In this document: positions 1 to 5,104 of the stretch, in pieces | Layout: every line of letters begins with the position of its first letter | Numbering within the stretch: position 1 is the stretch's first letter | NCBI GenBank assembly: GCA_012514785.1 | Contig: JAAYZP010000475.1 | Span: 1-5,671, forward strand | Source: Propionibacterium sp. | GTDB taxonomy: Bacteria > Actinomycetota > Actinomycetes > Propionibacteriales > Propionibacteriaceae | Reading direction: 5' to 3' | Length of the DNA: 5,671 bases | The notes under the pieces: model-generated | What the model was told of the DNA's origin: nothing | The model's database searches: none | Seen by the model: the letters and a program-made list of their open reading frames with translations, nothing else | Translations under genes and position numbers: made by a program

Positions 1-5
1 AGGGG

Positions 6-1232
6 TCAGTCCTTCGGGATCTCCTGGTCCTTCCCGACGACGACGACGCCGCCCTCGGAGACGTGGAAGCCACGCGCGCGGTCGTGCTCGTGGTCGACGC
101 CGATCTGGACGCCGTCGGGGACGACGACGTTCTTGTCCAGGATCGCGTTGCGGACCACGGCGTTCTTGCCGACGCGCACCTTGTTCATCAGCACCGAGTC
201 GGAGACCTGGGCCCACTTGTCGACGTGGACGCGGGGGCTCATCACCGTGCGGTCCACCTCGCCGCCGGAGATGATGCAGCCGGCGTTGACGATGGAATCC
301 TCGGCGCGCCCACGGATGGTGAACTTCGCGCCGGGCGCCTGCTCCTGGTGCGTCCAGATCGGCCACTCGTTGTTGTAGAGGCTGAACTCGGGCTCCACGG
401 AGACGAGGTCCATGTGCGACTCGTGGAACGCGTCGATGGTGCCGACGTCGCGCCAGTAGTCCTGGTCCTTCTCGGTGGCGCCGGGGACGTGGTTGTCCTT
501 GAAGTCGTAGACCGCGGCCTCACCCTGCTCGGTGAAGAACGGGACGATGTTGCCGCCCATGTCGTGGCGCGACGTCGGGTCCTCGGCGTCGGCGCGCAGC
601 ACGTCGACGAGGGCCTTGGCGGAGAAGACGTAGTTGCCCATGGAGGCGAACGACTCGTCGGGCGAGTCGGGCAGCCCCGGCGGGTCGGCCGGCTTCTCGA
701 GGAACTCGATGATCTTGTTGTTCTCGTCGGCGTCGATGATGCCGAACGCGCTCGCTTCACTGCGAGGCACCCGGATGCCGGCGATGGTGGCGTCGAGGCC
801 CGAATCGATGTGCGCGTCGATCATCTGGCCGATGTCCATCCGGTAGATGTTGTCGGCCCCGAAGACGACGACGTAGTCGGGGTCCTCATCCCGGATGAGG
901 TTCATGGACTGGAAGATCGCGTCGGCGCTGCCCTGGAACCAACGAGGGCCGAGCCGCTGCTGTGCGGGCACGGGCGCGACGTAGTTGCCGAGCATCGTCG
1001 AGAACCGCCAGGTCTGCGAGATGTGGCGGTCGAGCGAGTGCGACTTGTACTGCGTCAGCACAGCGATCTGGCGGAGGTTGGAGTTGGCCAGGTTCGACAG
1101 GACGAAGTCGATCAGGCGGTAGGTGCCACCGAAGGGCACGGCGGGTTTCGCGCGGTCGGCGGTGAGCGGCATGAGTCGCTTGCCTTCGCCACCCGCAAGG
1201 ACAATGGACAGGATATTTGGACGTGTCGCCAT
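6..1232 (-). CDS. glgC: Glucose-1-phosphate adenylyltransferase (ADP-glucose pyrophosphorylase)
   Basis: Cytosolic enzyme that makes ADP-glucose and pyrophosphate from ATP and glucose-1-phosphate, the committed step of bacterial alpha-glucan synthesis. The 408-residue product has the usual family length. The N-terminal nucleotidyltransferase domain opens with AGGEGKRLMPLTADRAKP (residues 13-30), followed by PFGGTYRLIDFVLSN (33-47). GADNIYRMD (125-133) holds the presumed metal-binding catalytic Asp127, by analogy with E. coli Asp142. EFLEKP (176-181) holds the presumed glucose-1-phosphate-binding Lys180. The rest fits the C-terminal left-handed beta-helix. I chose the ATG at 1232 because homologues begin just before the AGGEG loop. 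An in-frame ATG at 1250 and a TTG at 1298 lie upstream, but neither has a good ribosome site, and the candidate promoter sits between 1239 and 1267. The gene diverges from glgA. The TGA stop lies at the window edge, so its downstream neighbour is unseen. Confidence 0.97.
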   Translation of the reverse strand: MATRPNILSIVLAGGEGKRLMPLTADRAKPAVPFGGTYRLIDFVLSNLANSNLRQIAVLTQYKSHSLDRHISQTWRFSTMLGNYVAPVPAQQRLGPRWFQGSADAIFQSMNLIRDEDPDYVVVFGADNIYRMDIGQMIDAHIDSGLDATIAGIRVPRSEASAFGIIDADENNKIIEFLEKPADPPGLPDSPDESFASMGNYVFSAKALVDVLRADAEDPTSRHDMGGNIVPFFTEQGEAAVYDFKDNHVPGATEKDQDYWRDVGTIDAFHESHMDLVSVEPEFSLYNNEWPIWTHQEQAPGAKFTIRGRAEDSIVNAGCIISGGEVDRTVMSPRVHVDKWAQVSDSVLMNKVRVGKNAVVRNAILDKNVVVPDGVQIGVDHEHDRARGFHVSEGGVVVVGKDQEIPKD

Positions 1233-1238
1233 GGTTTG

Positions 1239-1267
1239 AACATATTGCATGACCAGCGGTTTTTCCA
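1239..1267 (-). promoter_or_regulatory. Candidate glgC promoter, leaderless type
   Basis: Reading the minus strand, TGGAAA (1267-1262, 4 of 6 matches to TTGACA) is followed by a 17-nt spacer and TATGTT (1244-1239, fits TANNNT). Six bases separate this -10 from the glgC ATG at 1232, so initiation would fall at or next to the A of the start codon. No Shine-Dalgarno sequence precedes the ATG, which agrees with a leaderless transcript of the kind common in actinobacteria. This is pattern matching, with no start-site data. Confidence 0.55.
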
Positions 1268-1277
1268 GGTTTCCAGG
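1262..1277. repeat. Tandem 8-bp repeat in the glgC-glgA intergenic region
   Basis: TTTCCAGG occurs twice back to back (1262-1269 and 1270-1277). The second copy also belongs to the near-palindrome TTCCAGGAA (1271-1279). The left copy overlaps the candidate glgC -35 and the right copy lies just upstream of it, a position suited to a regulator. The repeat itself is exact; a binding role is inference. Confidence 0.5.
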
Positions 1278-1336
1278 AATTGCCAAGAAAGCGCGCAAAG
1301 CGGGTGACTTCGCCTACGCCGACGCCCGTTTCATGC

Positions 1337-1342
1337 CACGAT
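1337..1342 (+). promoter_or_regulatory. Weak candidate -10 for glgA
   Basis: CACGAT fits the loose actinobacterial NANNNT pattern and lies 6 nt before the glgA ATG at 1349, the same geometry as at glgC. I found no convincing -35 at 16-18 nt upstream. The only purine-rich element before the ATG, AAGG at 1344-1347, is too close to serve as a normal ribosome-binding site. A promoter further upstream is equally possible. Confidence 0.25.
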
Positions 1343-1348
1343 CAAGGC

Positions 1349-2539
1349 ATGAACTTCAAGCTGTCGTTGTTGACCCGCGAGTACCCCCCGTCCATCTACG
1401 GAGGCGCTGGCGTGCACGTCGCCCAGCTCGTTCCGCACCTGCGCAACCTCATCGATGTGGATGTGCACTGCATGGGCGAGCCGCGTGACGGAGCCACCGC
1501 GCACGCCGAGAATTATCCCGAAGGTGCCAACGCGGCGATCCGCGTCCTGGGCGCCGACCTCTCCATGGTGGCGGCCATGGCCGAGGACACCGAGATCATC
1601 CACTCCCACACCTGGTACGCCAACATGGGCGGTCACATCGGCTCGCTGATGCTCGACGTGCCGCACGTGGTGACGTCGCACTCCCTGGAGCCGCACCGTC
1701 CGTGGAAGGCCGAGCAGCTCGCCGGCGGCTACCGCGTGTCGTCGTGGGCGGAGAAGACCGCCTACGAGGCCGCCGACGCCGTCATCTCCGTCAGCGCCGG
1801 CATGCGCGCCGACGTCCTGGACAGCTACCCGAACCTCGACCCGGACAAGGTGCACGTCGTCAAGAACGGCATCGACACCGAGGAGTTCAAGCCGGATCAC
1901 GGCACCGACATCGTCACCGGCCTGGGCGTCGACCTCGACCGCCCGATGGTGGCCTTCGTCGGCCGCATCACGCGCCAGAAGGGCCTCATCCACCTGGTGC
2001 GCGCCGCGCAGCAGTTCGATCCCGATACGCAGGTGGTGCTGCTCGCCGGTGCCCCGGACACCCCGGAGATCGCCGAGGAGTTCCACGGCGCCTTCGGCGA
2101 GCTGCAGCGCCAGCGCAGCGCCCCGGTGATCTGGATCGAGGAGATGCTGCCGCGCGCCTCCGTGCGCCAGGTGCTGACCAACGCGACGGTGTTCGCCTGC
2201 CCCTCGATCTACGAGCCGCTGGGCATCGTCAACCTCGAGGCCATGGCGTGCGAAACGCCCGTCGTCGCCTCGGCGGTCGGCGGGATCCCGGAGGTCGTCG
2301 TCGACGGCGAGACGGGGCTCCTGGTGCCCTACGATCCGGCGCAGGCGGACGATCCGGAGTTCGTCCGCGGGTTCGAGACCGAGTTCGCCGGCAGGATCAA
2401 CGAGATGACCCGCGACCTCGACCGCGCGAAGGCGTTCGGCCTGGCCGGGCGTCAGCGCTGCATCGACGAGTTCAGCTGGGCGAAGATCGCCGAGGAGACC
2501 GTGGAGGTCTACAAACAGGCCATCGGCGCCCGCGGCTGA
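1349..2539 (+). CDS. glgA: Actinobacterial glycogen synthase / alpha-maltose-1-phosphate synthase (GT4)
   Basis: Retaining GT-B glycosyltransferase of 396 residues that uses ADP-glucose. The N-terminal LTREYPPSIYGGAGVHV (8-24) carries the donor-phosphate glycine loop. TSHSLEPHRPWK lies in the acceptor domain. The C-terminal domain has GRITRQKG (205-212, conserved Arg206 and Lys211) and YEPLGIVNLE, giving the E-X7-E pair Glu289/Glu297. VGGIPEVVVDGETGLLV follows. The sequence resembles mycobacterial GlgM (Rv1212c), which forms maltose-1-phosphate from ADP-glucose and glucose-1-phosphate for the GlgE pathway. C. glutamicum homologues are called glycogen synthase GlgA, so the acceptor cannot be settled from sequence. 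I chose the ATG at 1349 because homologues start right before LTREYPP; the in-frame TTG at 1280 adds residues that look non-coding. Divergent glgC supplies its substrate. Confidence 0.95.
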   Translation: MNFKLSLLTREYPPSIYGGAGVHVAQLVPHLRNLIDVDVHCMGEPRDGATAHAENYPEGANAAIRVLGADLSMVAAMAEDTEIIHSHTWYANMGGHIGSLMLDVPHVVTSHSLEPHRPWKAEQLAGGYRVSSWAEKTAYEAADAVISVSAGMRADVLDSYPNLDPDKVHVVKNGIDTEEFKPDHGTDIVTGLGVDLDRPMVAFVGRITRQKGLIHLVRAAQQFDPDTQVVLLAGAPDTPEIAEEFHGAFGELQRQRSAPVIWIEEMLPRASVRQVLTNATVFACPSIYEPLGIVNLEAMACETPVVASAVGGIPEVVVDGETGLLVPYDPAQADDPEFVRGFETEFAGRINEMTRDLDRAKAFGLAGRQRCIDEFSWAKIAEETVEVYKQAIGARG

Positions 2540-2561
2540 CCGCCTGGTTCGAGCAAAAGCT

Positions 2562-2587
2562 ACGCCCGGGGCTTCGGCCCCGGGCGT
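2562..2587. terminator. Bidirectional hairpin terminator between glgA and the dapE operon
   Basis: An 11-bp perfect stem (ACGCCCGGGGC, 2562-2572, with GCCCCGGGCGT, 2577-2587) closes a TTCG loop in C(UUCG)G context, an exceptionally stable tetraloop. It starts 22 nt after the glgA stop. On the plus side it is followed by GTGTTTCGTT. On the minus side it is followed by AGCTTTTGC, 38 nt after the DUF3117 stop. The position between converging genes suggests it ends both transcripts. The T tracts are short, as is usual in actinobacteria. Confidence 0.85.
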
Positions 2588-2625
2588 CGTGTTTCGTTGG
2601 TGTCTCGGTGACTCGTGGCGGGTCG

Positions 2626-2793
2626 CTACCCGACGACAGTCTTGAGCTCCGTGAGCAGTGCAGTAGCTTCTTCCGCGTTCAACTCGACGACCAGCCGCCC
2701 TCCCCCGTCGACGGGAACGCGCATGACAATGCCGCGGCCCTCCTTGGTGACCTCCATAGGGCCATCTCCGGTACGGGGCTTCATCGCTGCCAT
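2626..2793 (-). CDS. DUF3117 family microprotein (Rv1211-like)
   Basis: A 55-residue protein beginning MAAMKPRTGDGPMEVTKEGR, followed by a stretch with GIVMRVPVDGGGRLVVELN and a short helix EEATALLTEL. I recognise it as DUF3117, a family of nearly invariant actinobacterial proteins that includes M. tuberculosis Rv1211. It has no signal peptide, no membrane segment and no cysteine. The middle resembles a small beta-sheet and the end a helix. Rv1211 has been reported as calmodulin-like, but I see no canonical EF-hand loop here, so I would not transfer that function. The ATG at 2793 is supported by homologue length and by a Shine-Dalgarno sequence. It is the last gene of the dapE operon, 8 nt after the DivIVA-repeat gene, and converges on glgA. 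Function unknown. Confidence 0.92.
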   Translation of the reverse strand: MAAMKPRTGDGPMEVTKEGRGIVMRVPVDGGGRLVVELNAEEATALLTELKTVVG

Positions 2794-2799
2794 GGGTAA

Positions 2800-2810
2800 C
2801 CTCACTCCTT
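2800..2810 (-). promoter_or_regulatory. Ribosome-binding site of the DUF3117 gene, inside the preceding gene
   Basis: On the minus strand AAGGAG (2810-2805) spans the last two sense codons of the DivIVA-repeat gene, and GAGG (2803-2800) overlaps its TGA stop, 6 nt before the DUF3117 ATG. The two anti-SD matches place ribosome loading at the end of the upstream gene, so the two genes are probably translationally coupled on one mRNA. Confidence 0.75.
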
Positions 2811-3197
2811 AGTCGTGCTGTCGTCCATTCTATCGGTTGGCGCCAAGGTGGAGGGCCGAGCGGGCTCATTCCCCGTGCTCGCCGCGGCGCGTCGCAGCAC
2901 TTCGTCGACGAATTCCATGTCGTATCCGCCACGCGCGACGGTGAAACCCTCGGGCGCCAGCGAGGCCTCCCCTCGGGCGAAGGCGTCGTAGACGGCATCC
3001 ACCTCGTCGCGGTCGTAGCCGAACGGTGCGCGGGGGGTCACGAGCTCGTCGATGAAGTCGGCGTCGACGTCGCCTCCGGGCAGGTGGCCCTTGGGCGAAT
3101 CGTTCACCGGCTCCCGCCACTCGCCGAGCCTGCCGGTGCCGGCGATGGCGGCCGCGGCCATCACCGCGAACGCCGCCAGCACGATGAGGACGATCAC
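2802..3197 (-). CDS. Small membrane-anchored protein with two DivIVA-like repeats
   Basis: 131 residues. Residues 1-20 are one hydrophobic helix (VIVLIVLAAFAVMAAAAIAG), a likely N-terminal membrane anchor. Two short repeats follow: PFGYDRDEVDAVYDAFARG (58-76) and FTVARGGYDMEFVDEVLRRA (85-104). Both match the GYD..xVD..L pattern of the DivI1A/DivIVA N-terminal repeat, but without the long coiled coil of true DivIVA/Wag31. The tail (107-131) looks disordered. It resembles in type the M. tuberculosis Rv1209 protein, also from this neighbourhood. I chose the GTG start at 3197 because it gives a GTGA overlap with the LOG stop; the next Met (13) would cut the membrane helix. It may bind membranes or partner with cell-pole or division proteins, but its function is unknown. 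Confidence 0.85.
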   Translation of the reverse strand: MIVLIVLAAFAVMAAAAIAGTGRLGEWREPVNDSPKGHLPGGDVDADFIDELVTPRAPFGYDRDEVDAVYDAFARGEASLAPEGFTVARGGYDMEFVDEVLRRAAASTGNEPARPSTLAPTDRMDDSTTKE

Positions 3198-3952
3198 TGC
3201 TGGTTCCGCTTCTTGGTCGGGCGCACGCGCGGGTCCCCCATGTAATCGACGGCCTCGTCGATGTCGTCGGTGACCAGGAAGAGGTCGGTATCGCCGTCGG
3301 AGAGGAACTTGCCGCCCTCCAGTGTGTGCTTCAGCCAGTCGACCAGCGGGCTCCAGTAGTCGACGCCGAACAGCACGACGGGGAACTGCGTCACCTTGCC
3401 GGTCTGGATGAGTGTGAGCGCCTCGAAGAGCTCGTCGAGGGTGCCGTAGCCGCCGGGCATGGTGATGAATCCCTGCGAGTACTTGAGGAACATCGTCTTG
3501 CGGGCGAAGAAGTAGCGGAAGTTGATGCCGAGGGTGGTGTACTCGTTGATGCCCTGCTCGTGCGGCAGCTCGATGCCGAGCCCCACCGAGGAGCCACCCG
3601 CCTCCACCGCGCCCTTGTTGGCGGCCTCCATGATGCCGGGGCCGCCGCCGGTGATGATCGCGAAGCCACGCTCGACGAGCTTGGCTGCCAGCTGCTCGCC
3701 GAGTTGGTACATCGGGTCGGTGGGCAGGGTGCGGGCGGAGCCGAAGATGCTCACGGCCGACGGCAGCTCGTGGAGCGCGTCGAAGCCCTCGACGAACTCG
3801 GAGGCGATGCGCATGACGCGCCACGGGTCGCCGTGGGCCCAGTGGTATTCCTCGCCCGGGTGGGCGAGGAAGGCTTCGTCGGCGGTCGGCTGGGCGTGCT
3901 CCTTGCCGGAGAGGACGACGGCTCCTTGGACACGGCGGGGCTGATCGGTCAT
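3194..3952 (-). CDS. LOG family protein (TIGR00730), nucleoside 5'-monophosphate phosphoribohydrolase
   Basis: A cytosolic Rossmann-fold protein of 252 residues. FGSARTLPTDP (70-80) starts the fold, GGGPGIMEAANKGA (102-115) forms the nucleotide loop, and PGGYGTLDELFE (166-177) is the LOG signature PGGxGTxxE with Glu174 presumed catalytic. Arg151-Lys152 lie in the conserved FARKTMFLK segment. LOG enzymes cleave the N-glycosidic bond of cytokinin riboside monophosphates, and many bacterial members also act on AMP. M. tuberculosis Rv1205, from the same neighbourhood, is a shorter LOG. The roughly 60-residue N-terminal extension marks the longer LOG type. The ATG at 3952 has AGGAG 6 nt upstream. 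It follows dapE by 18 nt and overlaps the next gene by 4 bp, so it is cotranscribed with dapE. The true substrate cannot be told from sequence. Confidence 0.93.
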   Translation of the reverse strand: MTDQPRRVQGAVVLSGKEHAQPTADEAFLAHPGEEYHWAHGDPWRVMRIASEFVEGFDALHELPSAVSIFGSARTLPTDPMYQLGEQLAAKLVERGFAIITGGGPGIMEAANKGAVEAGGSSVGLGIELPHEQGINEYTTLGINFRYFFARKTMFLKYSQGFITMPGGYGTLDELFEALTLIQTGKVTQFPVVLFGVDYWSPLVDWLKHTLEGGKFLSDGDTDLFLVTDDIDEAVDYMGDPRVRPTKKRNQQ

Positions 3953-3958
3953 GTGGTG

Positions 3959-3963
3959 CTCCT
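3959..3963 (-). promoter_or_regulatory. Ribosome-binding site of the LOG gene
   Basis: AGGAG on the minus strand lies 6 nt before the ATG at 3952, within the 18-nt gap after dapE. It fixes the LOG start and contrasts with the operon's first gene, dapE, which has no such sequence. Confidence 0.8.
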
Positions 3964-3970
3964 GGTGGGG

Positions 3971-5038
3971 TTACGTGGCGAGCCAGGCCCGGAGGCCGTC
4001 GGCGCAGCGGTCGAGGTGGTCGACGGGGCAGCGCTCGTCGGCGCGGTGGGCGAGCATCGGGTCGCCGGGGCCGTAGTTGACGGCCGGGATGCCGAGCTCG
4101 GAGAAGCGTGCGACGTCGGTCCAGCCGAACTTCGGGCGCGCGATCTCGCCGACGGCGGCGACGAACTCCTGCGCCAGCGGCCGGTCGAGGCCGGGGCGGG
4201 CTGCCGGGGACTTGTCCTCGATCTCGAAGTCGAAGCCGCGGAAGACCTCGCGCATGTACTCGACGGCCTCGTCCGCGGTCTTGTCGGGGGCGAAGCGGTA
4301 GTTCACGGCGAGGCGGGCCGACGGCGGGATGACGTTGCCAGCCACGCCGCCGGAGATCCCGACGGCGTTGAGGCCCTCGCGGAATACGAGGCCCTCCACC
4401 TCGATCTCGCGCGGCTCATACCGGGTGAGCACGCCGAGCAGGGTCGCGAGGTCGTGGATGGCGTTGTGGCCCATCCAGGAGCGCGCGGAGTGCGCCGCGA
4501 CGCCCTTCAATTCGAAGCCGAGGCGGAGCGTGCCCTGGCACCCACCCTCGATACCGGCGTCGGTGGGCTCCATGAGGACGGCGAAGTCGGCCTGCAGCAG
4601 GTCGGGGCGGTTGCGCGCGAGGCGGCCGAGGCCGTTCTTCGTGGCCTCGACCTCCTCGTTGTCGTAGAAGATCCAGGTGATGTCGCGGTTCGGAGCGGTG
4701 AGCTCGGCGGCGAGCTTCAACATGATCGCGACGCCGCCCTTCATGTCGACGGTGCCCCTCCCCCAGATCACGTCGCCCTCGTCGCCTGTGACCCGGTGCG
4801 AGGGGAGGTTGTCCTCGACGGGGACGGTGTCGAGGTGGCCGGCGATCACGACGCGCTGGGCCCGGCCAAGATTGGTGCGGGCGACGACGAGGTCGCCGTC
4901 GCGGACGAGCTCGAGGTGCGGGAGCCGGAGGGCTTCCTCTACGAGGTCGGCCAGCTCGCGTTCGTTGCCGGAGACGGATTCCACGTCGACGATGCGGGTG
5001 AGGAGGGTGGCGAGGTCGGCGTCGAGATCGAGCAGCAT
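3971..5038 (-). CDS. dapE: Succinyl-diaminopimelate desuccinylase
   Basis: M20-family dinuclear zinc hydrolase of 355 residues, close to actinobacterial DapE. It releases succinate from N-succinyl-LL-2,6-diaminopimelate, giving LL-DAP for lysine and peptidoglycan. The expected metal and catalytic residues are visible: His68 in AGHLDTVP (66-73), bridging Asp98 in GRGTVDMKGG (93-102), general base Glu128 and ligand Glu129 in YDNEEVEA (125-132), Glu157 in MEPTD, and His331 in LAHRADE. A lid/dimerisation domain lies between residues about 170 and 285, where AHSAR and GISGGVAGNVIPP are typical. I chose the ATG at 5038 because homologues start here and a -10-like hexamer lies 7 nt upstream; reading further upstream is only antisense to dapD. 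It heads the LOG/DivIVA-repeat/DUF3117 operon and diverges from dapD, which makes the precursor of its substrate. Confidence 0.96.
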   Translation of the reverse strand: MLLDLDADLATLLTRIVDVESVSGNERELADLVEEALRLPHLELVRDGDLVVARTNLGRAQRVVIAGHLDTVPVEDNLPSHRVTGDEGDVIWGRGTVDMKGGVAIMLKLAAELTAPNRDITWIFYDNEEVEATKNGLGRLARNRPDLLQADFAVLMEPTDAGIEGGCQGTLRLGFELKGVAAHSARSWMGHNAIHDLATLLGVLTRYEPREIEVEGLVFREGLNAVGISGGVAGNVIPPSARLAVNYRFAPDKTADEAVEYMREVFRGFDFEIEDKSPAARPGLDRPLAQEFVAAVGEIARPKFGWTDVARFSELGIPAVNYGPGDPMLAHRADERCPVDHLDRCADGLRAWLAT

Positions 5039-5045
5039 GGGGAAG

Positions 5046-5051
5046 AGACTA
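5046..5051 (-). promoter_or_regulatory. Candidate -10 of the dapE operon, leaderless type
   Basis: TAGTCT on the minus strand fits TANNNT and ends 7 nt before the dapE ATG. There is no Shine-Dalgarno sequence, so the mRNA is probably leaderless or nearly so. No good -35 is seen at 16-18 nt. The ten bases TGGGTAGTCT (5055-5046) match 8 of 10 with TGGTTAGACT in front of dapD, in inverted orientation. Confidence 0.5.
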
Positions 5052-5069
5052 CCCAAGGAGATCGGCGGA

Positions 5070-5097
5070 TTGAGGCATGCGCGCGGGTGGTTAGACT
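5070..5097 (+). promoter_or_regulatory. Candidate dapD promoter, leaderless type
   Basis: TTGAGG (5070-5075, 4 of 6 to TTGACA), a 16-nt spacer and TAGACT (5092-5097, fits TANNNT) precede the dapD ATG by 7 nt. No Shine-Dalgarno sequence is present. The spacing places the transcription start at or next to the ATG, mirroring dapE on the other strand. Confidence 0.55.
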
Positions 5098-5104
5098 TGG
5101 CGCC

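Noticed and set aside
1250..1298. Upstream starts for glgC (TTG at 1298, ATG at 1250)
   Set aside because: Neither has a Shine-Dalgarno sequence. The added residues are not seen in homologues and would run through the candidate promoter.
63..1307. 414-codon open frame on the plus strand opposite glgC
   Set aside because: It is the antisense image of a GC-rich gene. Its translation is a monotonous run of V, D, G, H and R with no family motif, and glgC on the other strand is unmistakable.
1233..1348. GlxR/CRP-type operator in the glgC-glgA region
   Set aside because: I looked for TGTGA-N6-TCACA or a close variant and found only isolated half-site-like GGTGAC at 1303-1308, not enough to call a site.
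1702..2799. 365-codon plus-strand frame rich in Arg and Gly inside glgA
   Set aside because: It is a shifted frame of glgA with extreme R/G/P content, and it continues through the hairpin into sequence antisense to DUF3117.
1331..2998. 555-codon open frame on the minus strand across glgA, the terminator and DUF3117
   Set aside because: It runs antisense to glgA and out of frame through the DUF3117 and DivIVA-repeat genes, crossing a strong terminator. The composition is typical of a shadow frame.
3198..3824. Upstream extension of the DivIVA-repeat frame (209 codons) inside the LOG gene
   Set aside because: It overlaps LOG in another frame and is low-complexity R/H/A-rich. The GTG at 3197 overlapping the LOG stop is a natural start.
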